Notes under the pieces: generated by a model
Seen by the model: only the letters and a program-made list of their open reading frames with translations
What the model was told of the DNA's origin: nothing
Database searches by the model: none
Part shown: one piece after another, positions 34,583 to 41,661 of the stretch
How positions within the stretch are numbered: the first letter of the stretch is position 1
Layout: each line of letters begins with the position of its first letter
Made by a program: the position numbers and the translations under genes
Assembly (NCBI GenBank): GCA_002869015.1
Contig: PKTT01000044.1
Span: forward strand, 1-41,661
Length of the DNA: 41,661 nt
From: Deltaproteobacteria bacterium
GTDB taxonomy: Bacteria > Desulfobacterota > Deferrisomatia > Deferrisomatales > BM512
Direction: 5' to 3'

Positions 34583-35209
34583 CTAAAACCCCTCCCATTT
34601 GTAATCACCGGTCTCTGTATCTGGCGGAGTATATTTAAATGCTCTTATTATACCTGCCCTTTGAACCTGCACTGCGCGAGTGTTGTAAAGCTCGGTGTTT
34701 GAGCTGTGGGTAATATAGAACTCACCGCCGTAATTACTTATTCCGTTTGGCATAAAGGTCAACTGGTTGTAAGTGGCCGACCCCCCTGGCACACCGAAAG
34801 CGATTGCGGCGGAGGTGTTTTCGGTGATGGATTGGGGAGGGAAGGATACTCCGCTTGGGCGGTTTACCTTGACACCCGGAAAGTCCGGGTTGGCACGACC
34901 GGAGAGCTCGAAGAGGTATTTTTTAATCAGCGTGACTGAATTGTCGTCCTCAATCCGCTCAACAAAGAGAGTCTGCCCGCTCTGGTCTATCCTTATCCTG
35001 TAATCCAAGTTCTTCGCTATCGCTTCAGCGCGGGCCAGTTGAAGCTGCGCGGTCAGCGCTTTGGTCGCGGAGTTAACCTTGTAGGTCGGAATGTAAATAA
35101 AGAGGCCGGGTGCTGCGACGAGCGCCAAAATGGCAATCACGGCTACCGTTATCATGAGCTCGACCAGGGTAAAGCCCTTTTTGCGTTTACTGCCCAAAGT
35201 TAAAAGCAT
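34583..35209 (-). CDS. GspH/FimT-family minor pilin
   Basis: A 208-residue prepilin. The processing site is RKKG-FTLVELMITVAVIAILALV with Glu at +5; VNSATKALTAQLQLARAEAI is the characteristic GspH/FimT helix, followed by YRIRIDQSGQTLFVERI, GVSFPPQS and LTFMPNGISNYGGEFYITH, the conserved beta-sheet core. It is the first of the four minor pilin genes and is preceded by AGGATC at a ribosome-site distance from the ATG. Minor pilins of this type prime pilus assembly at the inner membrane. Confidence 0.88.
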   Translation of the reverse strand: MLLTLGSKRKKGFTLVELMITVAVIAILALVAAPGLFIYIPTYKVNSATKALTAQLQLARAEAIAKNLDYRIRIDQSGQTLFVERIEDDNSVTLIKKYLFELSGRANPDFPGVKVNRPSGVSFPPQSITENTSAAIAFGVPGGSATYNQLTFMPNGISNYGGEFYITHSSNTELYNTRAVQVQRAGIIRAFKYTPPDTETGDYKWEGF

Positions 35210-35314
35210 TCAACGGATCCTCTTTTTGCATGGCTCTTTAATGTCATAGACAGATAATGCTTATTAGTCACAGCCTTTAATTATATAACATCTTGAGGCC
35301 AAATCCCAGCCGGG
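35210..35314 (-). promoter_or_regulatory. Spacer with possible promoter before the minor pilin genes
   Basis: A 105-base AT-rich gap between pilB and fimT. Read on the minus strand, a perfect TATAAT lies at 35285-35280, about 70 bases before the fimT start, but the -35 region is poor. A clear sigma-54 GG-N10-GC pair was not found. It may let the minor pilins be transcribed apart from pilB. Confidence 0.35.
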
Positions 35315-37108
35315 TCACTTTTCTTCGATGAAGGTGTGGCGTAGTACCTCCGCAGGTGTTGTCGCTCCTGCAGCCACCTTCTCAGCACCTGAGTTCAGGA
35401 GTGTCTTCATCCCGTCGTTTATAGCTATCTCGGTTATTCGCCCTGTAGTTGCTTTTGCGTGTATCGCATCGCCTATATCTTTTGTTATCGGCATTACCTC
35501 AAAGATACCAGTCCTTCCAATGTAGCCTGTTTGGCGGCATTTGGGGCAACCCGGCCCCAACTTTATCACTGTATCTTCAGGTAGCCCCAACATTGCCGCC
35601 TCATGGGCGGGGATGACGACATCCTTGGCGCAGTAGCTGCAGGGGCTCCTTACAAGGCGCTGCGCCATGGTGCCGACTAGGGTCGAGGCCAGCAAAAAAG
35701 GCTCCACGCCCATGTCGATCAAGCGGTTTACCGCGCCCGGTGCATCGTTAGTGTGAAGGGTGGATAGCACGAGGTGGCCCGTTAGCGCTGCCTGGATAGC
35801 CATTTTGGCCGTCTCGCTGTCGCGGATCTCACCCACCATAATTATGTCGGGGTCCTGCCTGAGGAGTGTCCTAAGGGCGCTGGAAAAAGTGAGGCCGATG
35901 CCAGGCTGCACCGCCACCTGATTAAATTCAGGTGATATATTCTCAATCGGGTCCTCAACGGTGGAGATGTTGAATTCATCCGTGGAGAGTTTTTTTAACG
36001 CGGTATAGAGGGTGGTTGTCTTACCCGAACCAGTTGGGCCGGTAACCAGGAATATGCCATGAGGACGGGCGAGGAAGCTCTCCACTAGCCTCAGATCGTT
36101 TCCCCAAAGGCCAAGTTGAGAGAGGTCCTGCTCAAGGAGGAGGGGGTCGAAGATTCTCATGACCACCTTCTCGCCAAATGCCACGGGCAGGGTCGAGACC
36201 CTCATCTCCAGCTTCGTTGATTCATATTCTGTTTTGATCCTGCCGTCCTGAGGGACGCGCTTCTCCGCGATATCCATCCTCGCGAGGGTCTTCAGGCGGG
36301 AGGTGATGGCGGCATGTACCCTTCTGGAGAACCTGTGCGCCGTGTGCAGCACCCCGTCTATTCTGAGGCGCACGACCGCTTCATTTCGCTTGGGCTCTAT
36401 GTGTATGTCGCTGGCGCGTTGGTCGAAGGCGTAGCGGAAGAGATGGTCCACCGCGCGGACTATGTGGCTATCGGTCGCGTCGAGGTCCGCGTCGGAGCGC
36501 ATGGAGAAGAACTGCTCAAGGTTCTGGATGTCGGGAGACTTCGCAAGGTCCTTTTCAGCCTCGGCGACTGAGTTTTTAAAGCCGTAAATCTCTTTTATGA
36601 GGTGGAGTATCTCCGTCGCCGGAGCGATGTAGACCGTCAGAGACGCTCCAAGCTTTGCCCTTACGGTGTCCAGCACCTCCTGATCGAGGGGGTCTGCGAG
36701 CGCGACTGGCGCTGGCCGCGCTTTTGGGTCTAGGACGAGGACCGCGTGTTTGAAGGCATATGCGCGGGGCAGGGACCTGACGATAGCTTCGCTGTCAAGC
36801 TTAAGCGGGTCTATCTCTATGGTGGGAACCCTGAGTCGCTTGGAGATCGCCGCAACTATCTCTCCCCCTTCAAGGGGCTCTTTTTCACGTCCCGGCGGGG
36901 TCAGCCCGAAAGATTGGATTAGAGATACAGGGCTCTGCGCTTCCACGGCGGAGCGTTGCGCCGCTATCTTGGCCGCTTGAATCTTCCGCCGCTCGCGTAC
37001 GTATTTACCCTGTATTTCGCTTAAAAGCCCATCTTCAATAAGCGCGGCCAGGGCCATATCCAGTGTAAGGCCTCTTGCCGCGGCGCCCCTCGGGGCTTCT
37101 TCAGCCAA
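35315..37108 (-). CDS. pilB: Type IV pilus assembly ATPase, PilB/GspE family
   Basis: A 597-residue hexameric secretion ATPase. The N-terminal region (1-200) is only loosely like the MshEN domain, and a clear cyclic-di-GMP RLGxxL motif is not seen. The ATPase has ASDIHIEPKRNEAVVRLRID, Walker A VTGPTGSGKTTTLYTAL, the Asp box STVEDPIE, Walker B DPDIIMVGEIRDSETA, the His box LVLSTLHTNDAPGAVNRL, and a four-Cys zinc site (CSYC, CPKC) near 500-540, which indicates an extension ATPase rather than PilT. It starts with TTG 37108, supported by AAGGAG 8 bases upstream. The adjacent minor pilins favour a pilus role over type II secretion. Confidence 0.9.
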   Translation of the reverse strand: MAEEAPRGAAARGLTLDMALAALIEDGLLSEIQGKYVRERRKIQAAKIAAQRSAVEAQSPVSLIQSFGLTPPGREKEPLEGGEIVAAISKRLRVPTIEIDPLKLDSEAIVRSLPRAYAFKHAVLVLDPKARPAPVALADPLDQEVLDTVRAKLGASLTVYIAPATEILHLIKEIYGFKNSVAEAEKDLAKSPDIQNLEQFFSMRSDADLDATDSHIVRAVDHLFRYAFDQRASDIHIEPKRNEAVVRLRIDGVLHTAHRFSRRVHAAITSRLKTLARMDIAEKRVPQDGRIKTEYESTKLEMRVSTLPVAFGEKVVMRIFDPLLLEQDLSQLGLWGNDLRLVESFLARPHGIFLVTGPTGSGKTTTLYTALKKLSTDEFNISTVEDPIENISPEFNQVAVQPGIGLTFSSALRTLLRQDPDIIMVGEIRDSETAKMAIQAALTGHLVLSTLHTNDAPGAVNRLIDMGVEPFLLASTLVGTMAQRLVRSPCSYCAKDVVIPAHEAAMLGLPEDTVIKLGPGCPKCRQTGYIGRTGIFEVMPITKDIGDAIHAKATTGRITEIAINDGMKTLLNSGAEKVAAGATTPAEVLRHTFIEEK

Positions 37109-37139
37109 TTTCTTTCTCCTTGTACGTCAAGAGCATCAT

Positions 37140-37169
37140 TTGATAAAACCCCCAATGACATAATAGTAT
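37140..37169 (+). promoter_or_regulatory. Possible promoter for DUF3842-CooT-transglycosylase
   Basis: TTGATA (37140-37145) and TAGTAT (37164-37169) are 18 bases apart, within the 77-base divergent gap between pilB and the DUF3842 gene. Both boxes match consensus at four or more positions. On the minus strand the same stretch contains TATACT, which could serve pilB with a TTGTCA 19 bases away. Confidence 0.3.
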
Positions 37170-37185
37170 ACGCTGGAGGCGAAAA

Positions 37186-37620
37186 ATGGTGACAATAGCC
37201 GTTGTAGACGGCCAGGGCGGCGGAATAGGGAGCCACATTGTGCGCCGTCTCAGGGAGGAATTGCCCCCGGAGGTGGATATTGTCGCCCTTGGCACCAACG
37301 CCGTTGCAACACAGGCTATGATGAAGGCGCGTGCCAACAAGGGTGCTTCAGGGGCAAATGCAATAAAGGTTACTGCCCCAAAGGTCGATGCAATAGTTGG
37401 TGCCCTCGCAATAATAGCACCCCACCAGATGATGGGGGAGGTGACCCCGGAGATAGCAGAAGCGCTGGCGCTTTCACCCGCCAGAAAATTTCTTCTGCCC
37501 CTCCGCACCGAGGGTATAACCCTTGCCGGTCATACATCGATGCCCTTTCCTCACCTTATCGACAAGCTGGTTAGCGAGCTAAAGCGTTGTTTTTTCGATA
37601 GCGGAGTAAAAAATGTGTGA
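37186..37620 (+). CDS. DUF3842-family protein
   Basis: A 144-residue protein. The N-terminus TIAVVDGQGGGIGSHIVRRL looks like a nucleotide-binding Rossmann loop, followed by VDIVALGTNAVATQAMMKAR and DAIVGALAIIAPHQMMGEVT. The C-terminal third has LLPLRTEGITLAGHTS. I recognise this as the DUF3842 group, which has no known function and is often next to CooT-like genes. The start ATG 37186 has GGAGG in front. It overlaps cooT by 8 bases and so is probably translated with it. A role in metal handling is suggested only by that neighbour. Confidence 0.75.
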   Translation: MVTIAVVDGQGGGIGSHIVRRLREELPPEVDIVALGTNAVATQAMMKARANKGASGANAIKVTAPKVDAIVGALAIIAPHQMMGEVTPEIAEALALSPARKFLLPLRTEGITLAGHTSMPFPHLIDKLVSELKRCFFDSGVKNV

Positions 37621-37813
37621 AGCGACGGTGTTTTTAAAGCGCGGCACCGATGAAGAAGAGCTTCTCTTGGAGGATGTCTGCATCATCCGCCCAGATGAGG
37701 AGACCGGGGGACTATTTTTACAAAACATCTTCGGTGAGCAACGTATCGTAAGTGCTACCTTTGACGTTGCCAACCTCTCCGGTCACCGAATAGTTCTCAA
37801 GGCGACAACTTGA
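37613..37813 (+). CDS. CooT-family nickel-binding protein
   Basis: A 66-residue protein that begins MCEATVFLKRG and has EELLLEDVCIIRPDE, FLQNIFGEQRIVSATF and the terminal GHRIVLKATT, all characteristic of the CooT fold. In Rhodospirillum rubrum CooT the second-residue Cys binds nickel in a dimer and helps to mature carbon monoxide dehydrogenase; Cys2 is present here. No carbon monoxide dehydrogenase or other nickel enzyme is visible in the window, so the target is unknown. It overlaps DUF3842 by 8 bases and the lytic transglycosylase gene by 4, though its function is likely independent of the latter. Confidence 0.85.
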   Translation: MCEATVFLKRGTDEEELLLEDVCIIRPDEETGGLFLQNIFGEQRIVSATFDVANLSGHRIVLKATT

Positions 37814-39534
37814 TATATCTTTTGCGGAAACACGCTTACGTTTTTCTCACAGTGTTCCTAATGGCGGGGTGTGTTTCAGCGCCCGTTACTGTGTCCGAGG
37901 CTGAATCTGCGCCGCAGCCGGTAACCGCCGCCGAGACTTCCCAGCTAGATTTGCATGAAGAGCCGGTTCATGATGCCGTCTTGGTGGTTGAGGATATTGA
38001 GCCACCCGGGACGACTTTGGCGGATGAGCCTAATGAGACAGGTAACTTTCAAAACCCTTTGCTTCCAATTGACGGAGAGGATGAGGGCGTTCCTGCGGTC
38101 ACCCCATCATTGACAGATGATTCTGCCTTTGCGCCGGAGGTCCCCGCCGATGAGGGCGAAGCTCTTTGTGTGCCCGCTGCCGTCGGCGACGACTCCCTTA
38201 CACAGGAGAGCGAAGCCGATTTCTGGGAAATCCCGGAGAATAATTCAGTCGAGTCTCTGCTAGGTGAGTTCACGGGGCCCCTTAGCCGCTCCACAGCTTA
38301 CGCTCTGAAAAGGGCGGGCAGATATATGCCCATGATTGAGCGGGTTCTTGCCGAGGAGGAGCTTCCTCAGGAGTTGTCATCTCTGCCTATGGTGGAGAGT
38401 CACTATCTGCCCGAAGCCCGCTCAAGAGCCGACGCGGTAGGGTTATGGCAGTTTATAGAGAGCACCGCTGAGGCTAGCGGACTTAGGGTGGATTGGTGGG
38501 TGGATCAGCGTCTGGACCCGGAACTTGCAACCAGGGCGGCAGCGAGGCACCTGAAGGAGCTTTATGAACGCTTCGGTGATTGGGAGCTCTCTTTGGCCGC
38601 CTATAACGCCGGGCCGGGTGGGGTCTCACGGGCGCTTGAGCGGAGCGGCACCGATAACTTCTGGGAGCTGGCCGATTCGGGTATTTTACGCCGAGAAACA
38701 ACTCGCTACGTTCCTAAGTTCTATGCCGCGCTGGCTATACAGAGGGCCCCTGAATCATATGGCTTCTCTGTAGACCCGGAGATGCCGGAGGAGTTTGACA
38801 CCGTCATGGTGGACTCTCCCGTGGACCTCCTTACGGTATCAAGGCTGAGCGGGATATCAAGGAGCAGGCTTCACCGCCTTAACCCCTCACTTCGTAGGGA
38901 GTGTACGCCGCCGGGGGCTTCCTCTTATCCTTTAAGGGTACCCTCGGGGATGGGCGAACTTGTTAGGGCGGAGTTGGATAATCTAACCCGGGCGGAGCGC
39001 CTTGATTTCGTCAAGTACACTGTAAAAAGTGGCGATTCTGTTCATGCTATAGCGCGCAGATTCTCCACCTCGGTGGATGCAATAACCGACCTCAATGCGC
39101 TCTCAAACCCCAGACTGATAAAACCAAAGCAAACATTGGTGATACCGGTGCGCAAGGGGACCGGCGCCGAAATCGCTGCTTTGGGGTCAAAGCATGATGG
39201 CAGAAGGACCTACGTAGTACGGGGGGGAGACACGGTCTGGAGGATAGCACGCGCTTTTAACGTTCCAGTAAATGATATCCTCAAATGGAATGGACTTGGA
39301 AAGAATGGTTCCATTCGCCCGGGAGACAAACTTTACGTTTCTGGTTTAAGCGATGTCGGAGAGATCGCTTCCAGCTCAGGAGAAGTTTACGTTGTATCAG
39401 CTGGGGATTCCCCCTGGTCCATAGCCGAACGGTACGGTGTTGATGTAGATGATCTGCTCCGGTGGAATGGTTTGGGCAAAGGGTTTGTGATACGTCCCGG
39501 GGACAGGTTGACAGTCTCCCCAAAAGGTAATTAG
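37810..39534 (+). CDS. Lytic transglycosylase lipoprotein with three LysM domains (MltD-like)
   Basis: A 574-residue lipoprotein (signal FLTVFLMAGC, acylated Cys near 21). An acidic low-complexity linker covers about residues 25-150. The SLT domain follows: LPMVESHYLPEARSRADAVG holds the catalytic Glu, then GLWQFIESTAEASGL and LSLAAYNAGPGGVSRAL, and a RYVPKFYAALAI region. Three LysM repeats end the protein, starting YTVKSGDSVHAIARRF, YVVRGGDTVWRIARAF and YVVSAGDSPWSIAERY. The order SLT then LysM is the MltD arrangement: it cleaves peptidoglycan, forming anhydro ends, while LysM binds the glycan. The start is TTG 37810, overlapping cooT. Confidence 0.93.
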   Translation: MIYLLRKHAYVFLTVFLMAGCVSAPVTVSEAESAPQPVTAAETSQLDLHEEPVHDAVLVVEDIEPPGTTLADEPNETGNFQNPLLPIDGEDEGVPAVTPSLTDDSAFAPEVPADEGEALCVPAAVGDDSLTQESEADFWEIPENNSVESLLGEFTGPLSRSTAYALKRAGRYMPMIERVLAEEELPQELSSLPMVESHYLPEARSRADAVGLWQFIESTAEASGLRVDWWVDQRLDPELATRAAARHLKELYERFGDWELSLAAYNAGPGGVSRALERSGTDNFWELADSGILRRETTRYVPKFYAALAIQRAPESYGFSVDPEMPEEFDTVMVDSPVDLLTVSRLSGISRSRLHRLNPSLRRECTPPGASSYPLRVPSGMGELVRAELDNLTRAERLDFVKYTVKSGDSVHAIARRFSTSVDAITDLNALSNPRLIKPKQTLVIPVRKGTGAEIAALGSKHDGRRTYVVRGGDTVWRIARAFNVPVNDILKWNGLGKNGSIRPGDKLYVSGLSDVGEIASSSGEVYVVSAGDSPWSIAERYGVDVDDLLRWNGLGKGFVIRPGDRLTVSPKGN

Positions 39535-39547
39535 GCTCATGCGCTTG

Positions 39548-39577
39548 TTGACACAAGCGAAGGGGTTTTGATAGAAG
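39548..39577 (+). promoter_or_regulatory. Probable promoter of the acidic barrel gene
   Basis: A perfect TTGACA (39548-39553) is followed after 18 bases by TAGAAG (39572-39577), four of six matches to the -10 consensus. Transcription would begin near 39585, leaving a leader of about 105 bases. The -35 box lies inside an inverted repeat, CGCTTGT/ACAAGCG (39542-39559), which might be an operator or the weak end of the upstream transcript. Confidence 0.5.
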
Positions 39578-39644
39578 TAGATAGGTTTTAACCCGGATTT
39601 TTTATTATATCGTCCGCGGTGCCTTTTGGTTCTGGAGGGTGACT

Positions 39645-39662
39645 GCCGTGCTTTTGCACGGC
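39645..39662 (+). other. Strong hairpin in the leader of the barrel gene
   Basis: GCCGTGC and GCACGGC form a perfect seven-pair stem with a TTTT loop. There is no T-run after it, so it is not a terminator. It lies 5 bases after GGAGGG (39634-39639), the best ribosome site in the leader, so it may mask or help present it. Confidence 0.6.
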
Positions 39663-39719
39663 GGCATTCATTTTATGCGTCGCCGGGTCTATGAAGGCCT
39701 GGGCCGGACACACTTTTAA
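39648..39719 (+). CDS. Possible 23-codon upstream ORF in the barrel leader
   Basis: GTG 39648 follows GGAGGG at an ideal 8-base spacing and opens a 23-codon frame, V-L-L-H-G-G-I-H-F-M-R-R-R-V-Y-E-G-L-G-R-T-H-F, ending at TAA 39717-39719. It overlaps the first ATG of the barrel gene in another frame and stops 13 bases before the internal ATG 39733, so it could couple translation to that start. No family is recognised and the frame may be accidental. Confidence 0.25.
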   Translation: MLLHGGIHFMRRRVYEGLGRTHF

Positions 39720-41541
39720 ACGGGCAGCCTGTATGTCACTACTGGGTTTGCGTTATTTTCCTTTGACTTTGTCGGCCTTTGCCGCCCTCATTGTCTCTAT
39801 TAATGTAAACGCCGCCGAATGGACCGTTTCCGCTGACGCCTCCACTGAAATCACTAATGAAAAGAGCGATGAGGAGACCAAAACCTCCGTCTCTGAAGAA
39901 GAGTCTTTTTCACTCTCCTACAAACACGAAATAAACAAAGATCTCTCCACCTCCATAGATTATACCTTCGACCGTGCCTACGACACCGCTGACAGGGAGT
40001 GGGATGAGACCACCATCGACAACGAGTTAACCTATGAGCTCACTGGCGCATGGTGGGGGGTATCCGCGGGGTGGGCGCAGACAATATCCGAGTATGACGA
40101 CCCCGACTCAGAGGACACCACTGAGAACTCTTACGAATTCGAGGCGGTGCTGGAACCAGAGAGCCAGGAGTTGCCAGACCTAAAGTACAACCTTGAAGTC
40201 GATGACGACACCACCGATAAATCCTATGAGGGTGTCTTTGAATACAAGCTCCTCCATGAGGACTTGGTCTTCTCCCTCGAACTCCAAAAAGAGACGACCA
40301 CGCCCAAGGACGACCTTGAGGACCGTACCGACGACCGCTCATTCACAACCGGGCTGACCTATGACCTCACGGTAAACGATGCCTGGAAGCTCTCCTTGGA
40401 GCATGAGCACACCCACGAACAGAATTTGACAAACGACACAGAGGGTCGTCTTCTAGACGCCGAGGAATCGATGGAGGATTCATTAAAGGCCGATCTGGAG
40501 TTCACCCCCTATGACTGGATAGATTTTGCCTTCTCGTGGGAGGAGAACTGGACCAACGATCTTATGATCGATGAGCCGACGCAGTATACGGTGGATTTTA
40601 CAGCCGAGGTTACCTATAAACCCCCGGTAACTGAATATATCGATCCTGAAGTGTATTATTCCTATGAAAGCAGTGAGGAGCATGGCTCAGACTCCGATAC
40701 AAACGAGATAACGAACTCTTCCGGCGTCTCCATTGATTACAAGCCATTTGAAAAATATACCTTCAGCACCTCTTATGAATGGGAGCTGGTAAACTCCTAT
40801 CCCGAGGCGGAGAGCTCTACTGAGACCCGCACGGACGACATCTCTTTTGAGTTCGACGCGCAGGTTTTTAAGGATCAGATTTCCTTTACCATTACCAAAG
40901 ATTATTCTTATGAATGGGAAAATGGGGTTCAAACCACAAAAACGGATGATTGGGAGTTGTCGGTAGAGGCTCAATTTGAAAACTTTCCCAACCTAGAGGT
41001 TAAACCAACATTTAGCACCACAACAGAAAAAGACCTTCAGGCGAGCACCAAAGATGTCGAAAATGAATTGGAAGTAGAGTTGGTCTACACAATTGCATTG
41101 GGTGACGTTACAGAGTTTCAGGTTGACCACACTTACACAAGAACGGCTACATTCCCTGATGACGGGAAGGATTATATCTCGCGCGAGGACGCCACTGATT
41201 TTTCACTCAAATTCAGTGATTTTCTGCGCGCAATGACGCTTGAGCTTGCCTACTCATACGAGGCCTCCGATGAGAGTGAGGATGATCTGCCTCCTGAGTA
41301 TGGCTACAGCTTTGAAAGCAGCTACACATGGACTGCTCTTGACCTCTATGAATTTGAACTTGAGTTCGGCCACGACTGGGGAACCGACACCGACGCAACA
41401 AAGGATTATGGGGCCTCATTGAGCTTTCCTATTTTTCACGACCACTTTCAATTTACTTTTGAGTATACTTTTGAAACACAAATCGAAGGCGAAACTGACG
41501 ATTCTGAAACCTACCTTATTGAGGTTAGTGGAGAATTTTGA
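39691..41541 (+). CDS. Very acidic exported protein, probable outer-membrane beta barrel
   Basis: A 616-residue protein. A hydrophobic signal segment (LTLSAFAALIVSINVNAA) is followed by likely cleavage before EW. The mature part is dominated by Asp, Glu, Thr, Tyr and Ser in short amphipathic strands (FSLSYKHEINKDLSTSIDY, FSTSYEWELV, ITKDYSYEW) separated by acidic turns, with no Cys, and ends in Phe as outer-membrane barrels do. By rough strand spacing it may hold two dozen strands. No substrate, haem site or family was recognised. ATG 39691 is the first in frame but lacks a ribosome site; ATG 39733 would give a shorter signal peptide and may be the real start. The negative charge might bind divalent metals or cationic ligands, but that is speculation. 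Confidence 0.65.
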   Translation: MKAWAGHTFKRAACMSLLGLRYFPLTLSAFAALIVSINVNAAEWTVSADASTEITNEKSDEETKTSVSEEESFSLSYKHEINKDLSTSIDYTFDRAYDTADREWDETTIDNELTYELTGAWWGVSAGWAQTISEYDDPDSEDTTENSYEFEAVLEPESQELPDLKYNLEVDDDTTDKSYEGVFEYKLLHEDLVFSLELQKETTTPKDDLEDRTDDRSFTTGLTYDLTVNDAWKLSLEHEHTHEQNLTNDTEGRLLDAEESMEDSLKADLEFTPYDWIDFAFSWEENWTNDLMIDEPTQYTVDFTAEVTYKPPVTEYIDPEVYYSYESSEEHGSDSDTNEITNSSGVSIDYKPFEKYTFSTSYEWELVNSYPEAESSTETRTDDISFEFDAQVFKDQISFTITKDYSYEWENGVQTTKTDDWELSVEAQFENFPNLEVKPTFSTTTEKDLQASTKDVENELEVELVYTIALGDVTEFQVDHTYTRTATFPDDGKDYISREDATDFSLKFSDFLRAMTLELAYSYEASDESEDDLPPEYGYSFESSYTWTALDLYEFELEFGHDWGTDTDATKDYGASLSFPIFHDHFQFTFEYTFETQIEGETDDSETYLIEVSGEF

Positions 41542-41543
41542 TA

Positions 41544-41574
41544 CTCTTCACGCTGTTTGAAGAGTTCTGTTTTG
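41544..41574 (+). terminator. Possible weak terminator after the barrel gene
   Basis: CTCTTCA (41544-41550) pairs with TGAAGAG (41558-41564) around a seven-base loop, followed by a T-rich but interrupted stretch. It begins 3 bases after the stop codon. The following gene has its own strong ribosome site, so full or partial termination here is plausible. Confidence 0.45.
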
Positions 41575-41622
41575 CCTTAACGGTGCATTTGCCGGAGATG
41601 GCATTTTAAGGAGGGCTTTAAC

Positions 41623-41661
41623 ATGCGGACTTTGTGGGCGGGTTTTTTTGCGCTTGCGCTA
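41623..41661 (+). CDS. Start of an exported protein, cut by the window edge
   Basis: Thirteen codons are visible: M-R-T-L-W-A-G-F-F-A-L-A-L. AAGGAGGG (41608-41615) precedes the ATG by a normal spacing. The basic second residue and the hydrophobic run suggest a signal peptide, so the product is probably exported. Nothing else can be said because the gene continues beyond the window. Confidence 0.6.
   Translation, partial: MRTLWAGFFALAL

Noticed and set aside
39640-39735. Frameshift at the start of the barrel gene
   Set aside because: The best ribosome site is out of frame, but a full signal peptide is still encoded in the main frame, so no broken gene is needed to explain it.
1-41661. Transposons, prophage, CRISPR arrays or defence islands
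   Set aside because: No transposase, integrase, terminal repeats or regularly spaced repeats were seen, and the gene content is ordinary chromosomal.

Overview
The window reads as chromosomal DNA of a Gram-negative, didermic bacterium of the old deltaproteobacterial grade (Desulfobacterota, Desulfuromonadota or a related lineage). That placement is inferred from the gene set: a DUF6178-type protein, a DUF3842-CooT pair, a short ArgA-like acetyltransferase with a Cys-rich tail, PilX/PilW-type minor pilins, lipoproteins and an outer-membrane-type barrel. Genes are densely packed, with many 1-14 bp overlaps (ATGA, TGATG, GTGA). There is no rRNA, transposase, phage gene or CRISPR array, and nothing looks broken.

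Layout. (1) 1-142: tRNA-Met(CAU) with encoded CCA and a terminator that works in both directions. (2) 147-3604, minus: an envelope/lipid operon of a YejM-like membrane sulfatase-fold protein, a diacylglycerol-kinase-like lipid kinase and an ABHD10-like hydrolase. (3) 3711-5584, plus: YihY-family membrane protein and a HAD pyrimidine 5'-nucleotidase. (4) 5581-7182, minus: ubiX, a Nudix hydrolase and a flavodoxin-like protein. (5) 7275-14087, plus: a complete tryptophan operon, trpL-E-G-D-C-F-B-A, with its own promoter, a 16-residue leader peptide containing five Trp codons, and a leader RNA that can fold into two mutually exclusive chains of hairpins ending in a terminator or an antiterminator. 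(6) 14122-15810, minus: DUF6178-type protein. (7) 15866-18816, plus: two M16 peptidase-fold proteins, one with the zinc site and one a lipoprotein without it. (8) 18820-20160, minus: rarA. (9) 20206-24518, plus: nadK, recN, a GNAT acetyltransferase and pmbA, all overlapping. (10) 24512-37108, minus: a glycosyltransferase lying behind a terminator, then a type IV pilus block read as pilB, fimT, pilV, pilX and a 2092-residue pilW-like gene. (11) 37186-39534, plus: DUF3842, CooT and a LysM lytic transglycosylase. (12) 39548-41661, plus: a very acidic, barrel-like exported protein behind a long structured leader, then the start of another exported protein.

The trp genes form a self-contained pathway from chorismate to tryptophan under transcription attenuation. 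The pilus block supplies an assembly ATPase and four minor pilin-type proteins but no visible PilY1. The PilW-like protein instead carries Ig-like modules, a PilX-type module and a probable lectin-like C-terminus, so it may itself be the pilus-tip adhesin. This giant minor pilin is the most unusual object in the window. The trp attenuator, the acidic barrel with its leader, and the split M16 pair follow. All functions come from reading motifs by eye; no database search was possible.
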